Part shown: in pieces, positions 26,954 to 36,118 of the stretch
How the letters are laid out: each line of letters starts with the position of its first letter
Position numbering within the stretch: the first letter of the stretch is position 1
DNA from: Streptacidiphilus anmyonensis
GTDB taxonomy: Bacteria > Actinomycetota > Actinomycetes > Streptomycetales > Streptomycetaceae
Reading direction: 5' to 3'
Assembly: GCF_000787855.1 (NCBI RefSeq)
Contig: NZ_BBPQ01000029.1
Coordinates: 48,894 to 94,915, forward strand
Length of the DNA stretch: 46,022 bases
Notes under the pieces: generated by a model
Told to the model about the DNA's origin: nothing
Databases searched by the model: none
What the model saw: only the letters and a program-made list of their open reading frames with translations
Made by a program: the position numbers and the translations under genes

Positions 26954-27107
26954 CAGGGGCGCGGGGCTCTGCTGCCCTGCGGTTCCGCCGCGTGGGCGCG
27001 ACAAGCCACCGAAGAGGTGGGTCGCACAACGAGCGGGGCCATTCGCACAGGATGGTTGCCCGCGCCCACGCGGTGGAGCCGCACATCGGCAGAGCCCCGC
27101 GCCCCTG
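26954..27107. repeat. 154-bp inverted-repeat element, copy 2 of a dispersed family
   Basis: The outer arms, 19 bp each, run inward from CAGGGGCGCGG at 26954 and outward to CCGCGCCCCTG at 27107 and are perfect complements. Inner arms TGCGG(T/C)TCC(G/A)CCGCGTGGGCGCG match with two changes. The central part (about 27002-27058) is unpaired. It occupies most of the valS-folC gap and may act as the valS terminator. The right half resembles the palindrome at 8576-8621, and a shorter relative lies at 28522-28549. Confidence 0.75.
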
Positions 27108-27152
27108 GCGTTTGCCCACTTACGCAGGTGCATCACTCCCGCTCAGCGTCCG

Positions 27153-27158
27153 TACACT
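27153..27158 (+). promoter_or_regulatory. -10 box for leaderless folC transcript
   Basis: TACACT ends 6 nt before GTG27165, with no ribosome-binding site. The context TACACTTGCGCCGTG resembles the valS and DUF4233 promoters. Confidence 0.5.
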
Positions 27159-27164
27159 TGCGCC

Positions 27165-28505
27165 GTGAGCGACACTGAGCTGACCGCGGTAGCCGCGGAA
27201 CTGGCCGCCAAGTGGCCGGAGACGAAGATCGATCCCTCTCTGGAGCGGATCCAGGCGTTGATGGACATCCTGGGCCAGCCCCAGCGGTCCTATCCGTCCA
27301 TCCACATCACCGGCACCAACGGCAAGACCAGTACGGCTCGCATGATCGAGCAGCTGCTGCGCACCTTCGAGCTGCGGACCGGCCGCTACACCAGCCCGCA
27401 CGTCGAGTCGATCACCGAGCGCATCAGCCTCGACGGTGAGTCGATCAGCCCCGAGCTGTTCGTGCAGACGTACGAGGACATCAAGCCGTACGTCGCGATG
27501 GTCGACGCCCAGCAGCCCGTCCCGATGTCCTTCTTCGAGGTGGTCACCTCGATGGCGTACGCCTGCTTCGCCGACGCGCCCGTCGACGTCGCGGTCGTCG
27601 AGGTCGGGATAGGGGGCACCTGGGACGCGACCAACGTCATCGACGCGGTCGTCTCGGTGATCACCCCGATCTCGCTCGACCACATGGACCGTCTCGGCGA
27701 CACGCACGCCGCCATCGCGGGGGAGAAGTCCGGGATCATCAAGAAGGGCGGCCTCGCGGTCGTCTCCCAGCAGCCCCTGGACGCCGCCGAGGTGATCCTG
27801 CGCCGCGCCGTCGAGATCGACGCGACGGTCGCCCGCGAGGGCATGGAGTTCGGCGTGCTGCGACGTGACCTCGCGGTCGGCGGCCAGATGATCACCCTGC
27901 GGGGAATCGGCGGCCACGAGTACGAGGACATCTTCATTCCGCTGCACGGCGCCCACCAGGCGCAGAACGCGTCGCTCGCGCTGGCCGCGGTCGAGGGCTT
28001 CTTCGGCGTCGGGGCCGCGCACCAGGAGCCGCTGGACATCGACAAGGTCCGCGCGGCGTTCGCCGGCGTCAGCTCGCCCGGCCGTCTTGAGGTCGTCCGC
28101 CGCAGCCCGACCATCGTCCTGGACGCCGCCCACAACCCCGGCGGCGCGCAGGTGACGGCGGAGGCGATCGGGGAGTCCTTCGGCTTCACCCGCCTGGTCG
28201 GCGTCTTCTCGCCGAGCGGCGACAAGGACGTCCTCGGCGTCCTGGAGGCGCTGGAGCCGGTCCTCGCGGAGATCGTGGTCACCCAGAACAGCACGCAGCG
28301 TGCGCTGGACGTCGACCGCCTGGCCGAGCTCGCCGTCGAGGTCTTCGGCGCGGACCGCGTCCATGTCGAGCCGCGCCTGGACGACGCGATCGAGGCCGCG
28401 GTCACGCTCGCCGAGGAGGAGGGCGACCTCGGCGGCGCGGGCGTGCTGATCACCGGCTCCATCATCACCATCGGCGAGGCCCGCATCCTTCTCGGCAAGC
28501 GGTAG
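27165..28505 (+). CDS. folC: Folylpolyglutamate/dihydrofolate synthase
   Basis: ATP-dependent ligase adding glutamate to folates, and glycine-free dihydropteroate plus Glu in bifunctional forms. 446 residues from GTG27165 (VSDTELTAVAAELAA). The Mur-ligase P-loop is ITGTNGKTSTARMIEQLL, the omega-loop region SPHVESITERI, the metal-binding segment EVGIGGTWDATNVI with SLDHMDRLG, and the C-terminal domain GRLEVVRRSPTIVLDAAHNPGG. It lies between valS and the DUF4233 gene, the standard order in streptomycetes. The start directly follows a -10 box. Confidence 0.95.
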   Translation: MSDTELTAVAAELAAKWPETKIDPSLERIQALMDILGQPQRSYPSIHITGTNGKTSTARMIEQLLRTFELRTGRYTSPHVESITERISLDGESISPELFVQTYEDIKPYVAMVDAQQPVPMSFFEVVTSMAYACFADAPVDVAVVEVGIGGTWDATNVIDAVVSVITPISLDHMDRLGDTHAAIAGEKSGIIKKGGLAVVSQQPLDAAEVILRRAVEIDATVAREGMEFGVLRRDLAVGGQMITLRGIGGHEYEDIFIPLHGAHQAQNASLALAAVEGFFGVGAAHQEPLDIDKVRAAFAGVSSPGRLEVVRRSPTIVLDAAHNPGGAQVTAEAIGESFGFTRLVGVFSPSGDKDVLGVLEALEPVLAEIVVTQNSTQRALDVDRLAELAVEVFGADRVHVEPRLDDAIEAAVTLAEEEGDLGGAGVLITGSIITIGEARILLGKR

Positions 28506-28521
28506 CTGCGCCTTCCCCAGT

Positions 28522-28549
28522 GGCGCGGGGAGCTGTGCCTCCCCGCGCC
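28522..28549 (+). terminator. Terminator after folC, short member of the palindrome family
   Basis: GGCGCGGGGAG (28522-28532) pairs with CTCCCCGCGCC (28539-28549), 11 bp perfect, 6-nt loop. It is 17 bp past the folC stop. The arms share the GGCGCGGGG core of the two longer copies. Confidence 0.75.
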
Positions 28550-28593
28550 CGCCTTCCCGCGGCCCTGGTCGTGGCCTGCCGAACCCCTCGGTC

Positions 28594-28599
28594 TAAGCT
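28594..28599 (+). promoter_or_regulatory. -10 box for leaderless DUF4233 transcript
   Basis: TAAGCT ends 7 nt before GTG28607. The surrounding CTAAGCTTGCCGTCGTG differs at one base from the valS promoter-start region. No Shine-Dalgarno sequence is visible. Confidence 0.55.
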
Positions 28600-28606
28600 T
28601 GCCGTC

Positions 28607-28951
28607 GTGCGTACCCTCTGTTCTTCCACACTGATCAGCGAAGCGATGGTCATCGGCTTCGCCGCGCTCGTCGCGATGCGGCTGTCGCATGTCTCGTCGG
28701 CGACGCTGTGGTCGGTGTCGGGTGCGGCGATGGTGCTGTGCGTGCTGCTGTGCGGGGTGCTCAACCGCCGTGGCGCGGTGACGATCGGGTGGGCGCTGCA
28801 GATCGCGCTCATCGCGAGCGGCGCGGTCGTCGGCATGATGTACGGGCTCGGCGTGATCTTCGCCGGGCTGTGGTGGGCGTCCGTCCACTACGGTCGGAAG
28901 ATCGACGTCATCAAGGCGGCCCGGGCCGCGGACGCCGCCGCACAGGCGTAG
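28607..28951 (+). CDS. DUF4233 membrane protein
   Basis: A 114-residue protein from GTG28607 beginning [23 protein letters not shown]. Four hydrophobic segments are visible, and the ending [18 protein letters not shown] is the family signature. It always sits between folC and ndk in related actinomycetes, so the operon context is a strong identifier, but no function is established. A longer reading from 28520 covers the folC terminator and is rejected. A terminator precedes it and it carries its own leaderless promoter. Confidence 0.88.
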   Translation: MRTLCSSTLISEAMVIGFAALVAMRLSHVSSATLWSVSGAAMVLCVLLCGVLNRRGAVTIGWALQIALIASGAVVGMMYGLGVIFAGLWWASVHYGRKIDVIKAARAADAAAQA

Positions 28952-29060
28952 CACAGCCCCCGCGCGGGTGAATCCAAAAGGACTCCCGCTGCGAAGGATG
29001 AGACACCCCTCCGGTACTCTCGTGTCGATCATCACATCACGAAACTCCGGGAGCCGTCCC

Positions 29061-29483
29061 ATGTCCTCGACGTCCCAGCGCACGCTGATCCTGCTCAAGC
29101 CCGACGCCGTGGCCCGGGGCCTGATCGGCGAGATCGTCTCCCGTATCGAACGCAAGGCGAACTGGCGCATCGCGGCCATGGAGCTGCGCACCCTGGACGC
29201 CGCGACGCTGGAGCAGCACTACGCCGAGCACGTGGGCAAGCCGTTCTACGAGCCGCTGATGGGCTTCATGTCCTCGGGCCCCTCGGTCGCCATGATCGTC
29301 GAGGGTGAGAGCGTCATCGAGGGCATTCGTGCCCTCGCCGGCAAGACCAACCCGCTGGAGGCCGGCCCCGGCACCATTCGCGGGGATTTCGCCACCATCA
29401 CCCGGGAGAACCTGATCCACGCCTCCGACTCCGAGGAGTCCGCCGCGCGCGAGATCAAGATTTTCTTCCCTGGTCACGCCTGA
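29061..29483 (+). CDS. ndk: Nucleoside diphosphate kinase
   Basis: Transfers the gamma-phosphate between nucleoside di- and triphosphates through a phosphohistidine. 140 residues from ATG29061, with GGGAG upstream. Motifs are [14 protein letters not shown], the substrate loop [16 protein letters not shown] and the active-site signature [12 protein letters not shown] with the catalytic His. The end KIFFP is normal. GGTACTCTCG about 45 bp upstream contains a plausible -10. It is followed by an 11-bp stem terminator before mreB. Confidence 0.97.
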   Translation: MSSTSQRTLILLKPDAVARGLIGEIVSRIERKANWRIAAMELRTLDAATLEQHYAEHVGKPFYEPLMGFMSSGPSVAMIVEGESVIEGIRALAGKTNPLEAGPGTIRGDFATITRENLIHASDSEESAAREIKIFFPGHA

Positions 29484-29514
29484 CCCGCTGCGCTCACACC
29501 TTTCTCACGGGATT

Positions 29515-29540
29515 TCCACGGTCCGTACCCGGACCGTGGA
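29515..29540 (+). terminator. Terminator after ndk
   Basis: TCCACGGTCCG (29515-29525) pairs with CGGACCGTGGA (29530-29540), an 11-bp perfect stem with a TACC loop, 32 bp beyond the stop codon. Confidence 0.85.
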
Positions 29541-29746
29541 GAACCGAACGCCGACACACGGCGTCCCAATGGCGGGATATCCGATCGTCTGCACGGACAA
29601 TGGCGATAAAGGTCCCGTCGCTACCATGGTGACTGCCCGACGGCAGCTTCGTTCATGGTCAGTAACTGACGGCCAGTGAGTCGGCGATCCGCCTGCAATC
29701 CGCCGTCGTCGCACCCAAACCGCGAGCCCGGGAAGGCCCCCACCCC

Positions 29747-30784
29747 ATGGCGAACAACATGTCGTTCATCGGCCGTGACATGGCTGTGGACCTCGGTACG
29801 GCCAACACGCTGGTGTACGTCAGGGGCCGAGGGATCGTCCTCAACGAACCGTCAGTGGTGGCCGTCAACACCAACACCGGCGGAATCCTCGCGGTGGGCG
29901 CGGAGGCCAAGAAGATGATCGGGCGCACGCCCGGCAACATCGTGGCCATCCGCCCGCTCAAGGACGGCGTCATCGCCGACTTCGAGATCACCGAGCGGAT
30001 GCTCCGCTACTTCATCCTGAAGATCCACCGCCGCCGCTACCTGGCCCGGCCGCGTGTCGTGGTCTGCGTGCCCAGCGGCATCACCGGTGTCGAGCGCCGT
30101 GCGGTGATCGAGGCGTCAGCGCAGGCCGGCGCGCGCCAGGTGCACATCATCGAGGAGCCGATGGCGGCGGCGATCGGCGCCGGTCTGCCGGTCCACGAGG
30201 CCACCGGCAACATGGTGGTCGACATCGGCGGCGGCACCACCGAGGTGGCCGTCATCTCCCTCGGCGGCATCGTCACCGCGCAGTCCATCCGGGTGGCCGG
30301 CGACGAGCTGGACAACGCGATCATCCAGCACATCAAGAAGGAGTACTCGCTCCTTCTCGGTGAGCGCAGCGCCGAGCAGATCAAGATGACCATCGGCTCC
30401 GCCTACCCCGCCGAGGGGGACAACGAGGAGCACAGCGAGATCCGCGGCCGCGACCTGGTCAGCGGGCTTCCCAAGACGGTCGTCATCTCCGCCGCCGAGG
30501 TGCGCGAGGCGATCGAGGAGCCGGTCAACACCATCATCGACGCCGTCAAGACCACGCTGGACCAGTGCCCGCCGGAACTCGCCGGTGACATCATGGACCG
30601 CGGCATCGTTCTCACGGGTGGCGGCGCGCTGCTGCGCAGCCTCGACGAGCGCCTGCGCCGCGAGACCGGGATGCCGGTGCACATCGCCGAGAACCCGCTG
30701 GACTCCGTCGCGCTCGGCTCCGGCAAGTGCGTCGAGGAGTTCGAGGCGCTCCAGCAGGTCCTCGACGCGCAGCCGCGCCGCTGA
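29747..30784 (+). CDS. mreB: Rod shape-determining protein MreB
   Basis: Actin-like cytoskeletal ATPase that positions wall synthesis; in Streptomyces it acts mainly in sporulation and spore-wall formation. 345 residues. The actin nucleotide motifs are phosphate-1 [12 protein letters not shown] (Asp15), phosphate-2 [15 protein letters not shown], connect-2 [13 protein letters not shown] and adenosine [17 protein letters not shown]29747 has GGGAAGG upstream. It heads an operon with mreC (99 bp gap), mreD, mrdA and rodA. The leader of about 205 bp after the ndk terminator holds a GTCAGT-A-ACTGAC palindrome at 29658-29670. Confidence 0.97.
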   Translation: MANNMSFIGRDMAVDLGTANTLVYVRGRGIVLNEPSVVAVNTNTGGILAVGAEAKKMIGRTPGNIVAIRPLKDGVIADFEITERMLRYFILKIHRRRYLARPRVVVCVPSGITGVERRAVIEASAQAGARQVHIIEEPMAAAIGAGLPVHEATGNMVVDIGGGTTEVAVISLGGIVTAQSIRVAGDELDNAIIQHIKKEYSLLLGERSAEQIKMTIGSAYPAEGDNEEHSEIRGRDLVSGLPKTVVISAAEVREAIEEPVNTIIDAVKTTLDQCPPELAGDIMDRGIVLTGGGALLRSLDERLRRETGMPVHIAENPLDSVALGSGKCVEEFEALQQVLDAQPRR

Positions 30785-30883
30785 CCTCCGAGCCCCACCC
30801 AGCCGAACCCCAGGCAAGCCGTACCCCAAGCAAGGCCCATCCGCTCACGCTGCGTCACGAATTGAAGGGCTCCGCCGAGAATC

Positions 30884-31834
30884 GTGAGGGACACACGAGA
30901 GAGCCGACTCCTGCTGATCCTGCTGGTGGCGGTCGCGTTCGCGTTGATCACCGTGGACATCCACGGTGGTGACGACTCGCCGCTGAACGGTCCGCGCTCC
31001 GCCGCCGCCTCGCTCTTCGGGCCGGTCGAGAGCGGGGTCTCGCGGGTGGTCAGCCCGGTCGCGGACAGTCTGCACGCGCTGCGCAACTCCGGCAGCCAGG
31101 CCGACCGGATCCGCGCGCTGGAGCAGCAGAACGAGCTGCTGCGTCAACAGCTGTCCTCCAACGACCTGGTGAAGTCCCGTGACGGACAGCTGAGCAAGCT
31201 GCTCGGGCTCGCGGGGGCCGGCCAGTACACCATCAAGGTGGCGCAGGTCGTGGCCATAGGGTCCAGCCAGAACTTCTCCTGGACCGTCACCATCGACATC
31301 GGCAGCACCGACGGCATCCAGCGCGACATGACCGTCATCAACGGCGACGGCCTGGTCGGCCGGGTCACCACCGTCGCGCCGACCACCTCCACCGTGCTGC
31401 TCGCGGTCGACCCGCGGTTCACCGTCGGCGCGCGGCTGGAGACCAGCGGCGAGGTCGGCTTCGGCACCGGCGAGGGCGACGCCCCGATGCGGGTGGAACT
31501 GCTCAACGGCCACGCCGACGCCAAGGTCGGGGAGCGGCTGGTCACCTTCGGCTCCGAGAACGACAAGCCGTTCGTGCCGGGCGTCCCGTTCGGCACGATC
31601 ACCCAGATCGTCAACACGCCCGGCGAGCTGACCAAGACGGTGCTGGTCCAGCCGTTCGTCAGCTTCACCAAGCTGGACCTGGTCGGCGTCGTCGTGCAGC
31701 CGCCGGCGACGGACCCGCGCTTCGCGGTGCTGCCGCCGAAGCCGGCCGCGCCCGCGCCGGCGCCGGCCAACACCCCGGCCCCCTCGACCTCGGCGTCGCC
31801 CGCGCCGTCGGCCAGCGCGACGAAGAAGAGGTGA
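30884..31834 (+). CDS. mreC: Rod shape-determining protein MreC
   Basis: Bitopic membrane protein that activates the elongasome PBP. 316 residues from GTG30884: a short cytoplasmic start, a membrane helix (LLLILLVAVAFALITVD), a coiled coil (RIRALEQQNELLRQQL) and the MreC beta domains (AQVVAIGSSQNFSWTVTIDIGSTDGI, GLVGRVTTVAPTTSTVLLAVD, PFVPGVPFGTITQI). The last 45 residues are Pro/Ala/Ser-rich and end in KKR. mreD starts 4 bp after the stop, showing tight coupling. The ribosome-binding site is weak. Confidence 0.95.
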   Translation: MRDTRESRLLLILLVAVAFALITVDIHGGDDSPLNGPRSAAASLFGPVESGVSRVVSPVADSLHALRNSGSQADRIRALEQQNELLRQQLSSNDLVKSRDGQLSKLLGLAGAGQYTIKVAQVVAIGSSQNFSWTVTIDIGSTDGIQRDMTVINGDGLVGRVTTVAPTTSTVLLAVDPRFTVGARLETSGEVGFGTGEGDAPMRVELLNGHADAKVGERLVTFGSENDKPFVPGVPFGTITQIVNTPGELTKTVLVQPFVSFTKLDLVGVVVQPPATDPRFAVLPPKPAAPAPAPANTPAPSTSASPAPSASATKKR

Positions 31835-31838
31835 CGGC

Positions 31839-32549
31839 ATGATCCAGCGTTTCCTGCTCTCCGCGGCGCTCATCGTGGGCGCGATGGTGGTCCAGGTCAG
31901 CATTCTGGCCCGGCTCGGCCTGCCCGGCGCCGTGCCGGACCTGCTGCTGCTCGTCGTGATCGGCCTCGCGCTGGTCTACGGGCACGTCACCGGCTGCCTG
32001 ATCGGCTTCTTCGGCGGCCTGTTCATCGACCTCGCCCCGCCGTCCGACCACGCGGTCGGCCGGTACGCGCTGGTGCTGTGCGTCGTCGGCTACGTCGCGG
32101 GCCTGATGAAGCCGGAGACCGGCCACCTGCGCTCGGTCATGACGCCGCTGATGGTCGTCGCCGCCGCGGCCGTCGGCTCCACGCTGCTCTACGCGGGCGT
32201 CGGCGCGCTGGTCGGCGACACCGCCGCCCGGCACGTCGGGCTGACCGGCCTGGTGATCTCCTCGGTGATCTACGACGTGCTGCTCGCGCCGTTCGTCGTG
32301 CCGGGCGTCATGGCGCTGGCCCGACGCACCGTCACCGACCCGGCCGCGGGCGCCGGACAGGGCACCCCGCCCAAGCCGCGCCGGATCGGCCTGAACCGCC
32401 GCGGCACGTTCTTCGCCGACCGCGGCACCCGCACCGGCGGCGCGGCCGGTCTCGGCACCGTCCCCGGCTTCGGCCAGGGGTCGGGCGCCTCCACCAAGCC
32501 GAGCCGGAGCGGCAAGCTCAGCCGCCTCGCCGGCAAGTCCCTGAAGTAG
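31839..32549 (+). CDS. mreD: Rod shape-determining protein MreD
   Basis: Multi-spanning elongasome component, 236 residues. The first 165 residues carry about five to six hydrophobic helices (LLLLVVIGLALVYGHVTGCL and GFFGGLFIDLAPPSDHAVG are typical MreD segments). A basic, Gly/Ser/Arg-rich cytoplasmic tail of about 70 residues follows (RRIGLNRRGTFF...RSGKLSRLAGKSLK), longer than in E. coli MreD (162 residues) and usual in actinomycetes. It follows mreC by 4 bp. Confidence 0.92.
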   Translation: MIQRFLLSAALIVGAMVVQVSILARLGLPGAVPDLLLLVVIGLALVYGHVTGCLIGFFGGLFIDLAPPSDHAVGRYALVLCVVGYVAGLMKPETGHLRSVMTPLMVVAAAAVGSTLLYAGVGALVGDTAARHVGLTGLVISSVIYDVLLAPFVVPGVMALARRTVTDPAAGAGQGTPPKPRRIGLNRRGTFFADRGTRTGGAAGLGTVPGFGQGSGASTKPSRSGKLSRLAGKSLK

Positions 32550-32621
32550 TCGACGCCGCGCGAGCGGCGCCCGCACCATCGACAACCCTGAAGACCCAGC
32601 GGAAGCCAGGAGGGGAATCCC

Positions 32622-34835
32622 GTGGGCAACATCCCGGAGACGGGCCGCACCCGGAAGATCACCGGCCGGCTGCTGGTGCTCCAGGTTCTGGTCCTCTCCC
32701 TGCTCGGCACGCTCGGCGGGCGGCTCTGGTACCTGCAGATCCGCAACGGAGCCTCCTACGAGCAGCAGGCCTCGTCCAACCACATCCGTACGGTCGTCGT
32801 CCCGGCCGTGCGCGGTGAGATCCTCGACGCCAACGGCGTGCCGCTGGCGACCAACACCACCAAGCTCGTCGTCTCCGTCTCCCGCACGTCGTTGATAGGG
32901 CAGAAGGACGGCGGCGTGGCCGTGCTGACCCGCCTGGGGCAGGTGCTCGGCATGAGCGCCCAGCAGGTGGAGGACAAGGTCCGGCTCTGCGACGCCAAGA
33001 CCCCGGCGCCCTGCTGGAACGGCTCGCCCTACCAGCCGATCCCGGTGACCCAGACGGCCACCACCCAGCAGGCCATGCAGATCATGGAGCGCCAGGAGGA
33101 CTTCCCCGGCGTCACCGCCACCCCGGCCGCCGTGCGCACCTACCCGGCGCCCGACAAGGCCAACGCGGCGCAGATACTGGGTTATCTCTCCCCGGTCACC
33201 CAGGACGAGATCAACGCCGCCACCGACTCCGGCGGCAAGTCCTCGCTGTCGCCGTCCGACCAGGTGGGCCGGGCCGGCCTGGAGTTCCAGTACGACAAGT
33301 ACCTGCGTGGCGCCAACGGCACCAGCAACCTCGAGGTGGACAACCTCGGCCGGGTCATCGGCACCGCGGGCGGCGACGCCGCGGTCCCGGGCGACTCGGT
33401 GGTCACCAGCCTCGACGCGCGCATCCAGGCCATCTCCGAGCAGCAGCTCCAGCAGGCCATGGTGACCCTGCGCAAGACCTACGACCCGGTCACCCACGAG
33501 AACTTCAAGGCCGACTCGGGCGCCGTGGTGGTGATGAACGTGCACACCGGCGCGATCATCGCCATGGCCAGCGCCCCGACCTACGACCCGAACATCTGGT
33601 CCGGCGGCATCTCGGCCAAGGACTACGCGGCCCTGAACAGCACGTCCTCCGACTACCCGATGCTGAACCGAGCGATCCAGGGCCAGAGCGCCCCGGGTTC
33701 GACCTTCAAGGTGGTCAGCACCACCGGCGCCCTCAACGCCGGGTACGGCTTCGACTCGACGTTCCCCTGCACCTCGTCGATGACCATCGGCGGCCGCGTG
33801 TTCAAGAACTTCGAGGGTGAGAACTTCGGCGCCATCAACCTGTCGAAGGCCCTCGAGGTCTCCTGCGACACGGTCTTCTACAACATCGCCTACCAGCAGT
33901 GGATGAAGGACGGCGGGACCAAGCCGAAGAACCCGAAGGACTGGCTGTACAAGACGGCCCACCAGTTCGGCCTCGGCGCCCTCACCGGCGTCGACCTGCC
34001 GGGCGAGGTCAAGGGCCGCGTCCCGGACCGTCAGTGGCACGTGGACTACTACGACGCCATGAAGGACATCTGGTGCCAGCAGGCCAAGACGGAGACCGAC
34101 GCGTACCTGAAGGCCATCGCCACCGAGGACTGCGCCGACTTCGCCACGCTGCGAGCCGGTGACGAGGTCAACTACGCGATCGGCCAGGGCGACACGCTGG
34201 TCACCCCGATCCAGATGGCCCGGATCTACTCGGCGCTGGCCAACGGCGGCACCCTCTACCAGCCCGAGCTGGCCAAGGCGATCGTCAGCCCGGGCGGCAA
34301 GGACGTCCAGGCCGTCAAGCCGGTCGTGCAGGGCCACCTGCCGGACACCCCGAAGATGATCAACTACATCGACCAGGCCACCGCCAACGTCATCACCAGC
34401 GGTACCGCCGCCTGGAAGTTCGGGGGCTGGCCCCAGGACAAGATCCAGCTGCACGCCAAGACCGGTACCGCCGAGGTCGTCGGCAAGCAGACCACGTCCT
34501 GGTTCGACACGTACACCAAGGACTACGCGATCGTGATGACGATCTCCCAGGGTGGTACGGGTTCCGGCGGCTCCGGTCCGGCCGTGCGCAACATCTACAA
34601 CGCGCTCTACGGCATCCAGGCCGACAACTCGATCGACCCGGGCAAGGCGATCCACCCGCCGGCGCAGAACCAGCTGCCGACCTTCCACGCCGACGGCACG
34701 GTCACCAGCCCGGTCGACTACACCGTGCAGCTCCCGTCGCTGGCCTCCACGCCGCAGCAGCAGGCGCCGGTGCTGCCCGCGCTCGACATCGCCGCCCTCG
34801 CCCCCGAGAGGAGGGCCGACGGATGGCAGGCCTGA
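32622..34835 (+). CDS. mrdA: Class B penicillin-binding protein 2 (elongasome transpeptidase)
   Basis: D,D-transpeptidase cross-linking peptidoglycan with RodA. 737 residues from GTG32622, with AGGAGG upstream. After an N-terminal membrane anchor (LLVLQVLVLSLLGTLGG) comes the PBP dimer domain starting TVVVPAVRGEILDANGVPLA, then the transpeptidase: Ser360-Thr-Phe-Lys363, Ser414-Cys-Asp416 in place of the usual SxN, and Lys613-Thr-Gly. The SCD variant also occurs in other actinobacterial PBP2-type enzymes. Its last 13 bp overlap rodA, so the pair is translationally coupled. Confidence 0.95.
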   Translation: MGNIPETGRTRKITGRLLVLQVLVLSLLGTLGGRLWYLQIRNGASYEQQASSNHIRTVVVPAVRGEILDANGVPLATNTTKLVVSVSRTSLIGQKDGGVAVLTRLGQVLGMSAQQVEDKVRLCDAKTPAPCWNGSPYQPIPVTQTATTQQAMQIMERQEDFPGVTATPAAVRTYPAPDKANAAQILGYLSPVTQDEINAATDSGGKSSLSPSDQVGRAGLEFQYDKYLRGANGTSNLEVDNLGRVIGTAGGDAAVPGDSVVTSLDARIQAISEQQLQQAMVTLRKTYDPVTHENFKADSGAVVVMNVHTGAIIAMASAPTYDPNIWSGGISAKDYAALNSTSSDYPMLNRAIQGQSAPGSTFKVVSTTGALNAGYGFDSTFPCTSSMTIGGRVFKNFEGENFGAINLSKALEVSCDTVFYNIAYQQWMKDGGTKPKNPKDWLYKTAHQFGLGALTGVDLPGEVKGRVPDRQWHVDYYDAMKDIWCQQAKTETDAYLKAIATEDCADFATLRAGDEVNYAIGQGDTLVTPIQMARIYSALANGGTLYQPELAKAIVSPGGKDVQAVKPVVQGHLPDTPKMINYIDQATANVITSGTAAWKFGGWPQDKIQLHAKTGTAEVVGKQTTSWFDTYTKDYAIVMTISQGGTGSGGSGPAVRNIYNALYGIQADNSIDPGKAIHPPAQNQLPTFHADGTVTSPVDYTVQLPSLASTPQQQAPVLPALDIAALAPERRADGWQA

Positions 34836-36028
34836 CGAGCCCGAGTTGGTCCGCCCCGCGCTACAAGCCGCGCCGGGACGGGATGGCGCGGCTGCTGGAG
34901 CGGGACTCCCCGTTCCGGCGGATGGACTGGATCCTGGTGCTGGCCGCGCTCGCGCTCTCCGGCATCGGTTCGCTGCTGGTGTGGTCCGCGACCCGCTCCC
35001 GGGTCGAGATCAACCACGGCGACCCGCAGTACTTCCTGGTCCGGCACCTGGTGAACCTCGCCATCGGCATCGGCCTGTGCACGGGCGTGGTGCTGCTCGG
35101 CCACCACCGGCTGCGCACCGCGGTGCCGTTCATCTACGGCCTGTCGATCCTCGGCGTCCTCGCCGTCCTCAGCCCGCTCGGCTCGACGGTCAACGGCGCG
35201 CACTCGTGGATCGTGCTGGGCGGCGGCTTCTCCATGCAGCCCTCGGAGTTCTGCAAGATCTCCATCATCCTGATCTGCGCGACGATACTGTCCGCCCGCG
35301 TGGACGCCGGGGAGATGCAGCGGCCCAACACCCGCTCCATCCTCCAGGCGCTGGGGCTGGCGGCGGTGCCGATAGGCATCGTGCTGATGATGCCGGACCT
35401 TGGTTCGACCATGGTCATGGTCGTCATCATCCTCGGCCTGCTGCTCGCCTCCGGCGCGTCCACGCGCTGGCTCGGCGGCCTGGCCTTGGTGGGCGCGATC
35501 GGCGCCACCGCCGTGGTCAAGCTGCACATCCTGAAGCAGTACCAGATCGCCCGATTCGCGGCCTTCGCGGACCCGACGCTCGACCCCGCCGGCGTCGGCT
35601 ACAACACCGCGCAGGCCCGCATCGCCATCGGCTCCGGCGGCCTGCTCGGCAAGGGCCTCTTCCACGGCACGCAGACCACCGGGCAGTTCGTCCCCGAGCA
35701 GCAGACGGACTTCGTGTTCACCGTCGCGGGCGAGGAGCTCGGCTTCGTCGGCGGCATGGTCATCATCGGCCTGCTCGGCGTCATCCTGTGGCGCGCGTGC
35801 CGGATCGCCCGCGAGGCGACGGACCTCTACAGCACGGTCCTGGCGGCGGGCGTGGTGACCTGGTTCGCCTTCCAGGGCTTCGAGAACATCGGCATGACGC
35901 TGGGCATCATGCCGGTGGCCGGCATCCCGCTGCCGTTCGTCAGCTACGGCGGGTCGTCGATGTTCGCGATCTGGATCGGCATCGGATTGCTCCAGTCGGT
36001 CAAGATACAGCGCTCGATGGCGGGCTGA
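34823..36028 (+). CDS. rodA: SEDS glycosyltransferase RodA
   Basis: Peptidoglycan polymerase of the elongasome, 401 residues with about ten membrane helices. SEDS signatures are ARIAIGSGGLLGKGLFHGTQT, FVPEQQTDFVFTVAGEELGF and the ending GIPLPFVSYGGSSM. ATG34823 lies inside mrdA and has GAGGAGGG upstream. In Streptomyces coelicolor this position holds sfr, needed for spore-wall synthesis. A 90-bp gap with no gene follows before the hairpin over the glycosyltransferase start. Confidence 0.96.
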   Translation: MAGLTSPSWSAPRYKPRRDGMARLLERDSPFRRMDWILVLAALALSGIGSLLVWSATRSRVEINHGDPQYFLVRHLVNLAIGIGLCTGVVLLGHHRLRTAVPFIYGLSILGVLAVLSPLGSTVNGAHSWIVLGGGFSMQPSEFCKISIILICATILSARVDAGEMQRPNTRSILQALGLAAVPIGIVLMMPDLGSTMVMVVIILGLLLASGASTRWLGGLALVGAIGATAVVKLHILKQYQIARFAAFADPTLDPAGVGYNTAQARIAIGSGGLLGKGLFHGTQTTGQFVPEQQTDFVFTVAGEELGFVGGMVIIGLLGVILWRACRIAREATDLYSTVLAAGVVTWFAFQGFENIGMTLGIMPVAGIPLPFVSYGGSSMFAIWIGIGLLQSVKIQRSMAG

Positions 36029-36118
36029 GACGGCCCCGACGGCGCGGAACCCGGTGTGCGCGCCGGAGTAGTGCAACGGAGCGAATCCGTCGCGGCGCGG
36101 CGTTCGCCTCGGAGCTCC

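Noticed and set aside
24155-27136. 993-codon open frame antisense to valS
   Set aside because: Long antisense frames are common in GC-rich codon-biased genes. The product is a Val/Arg/Asp-rich shadow with no domain, and valS is unambiguous.
31665-34688. 1007-codon open frame antisense to mreC, mreD and mrdA
   Set aside because: Same cause: low-complexity antisense translation across three well-identified genes.
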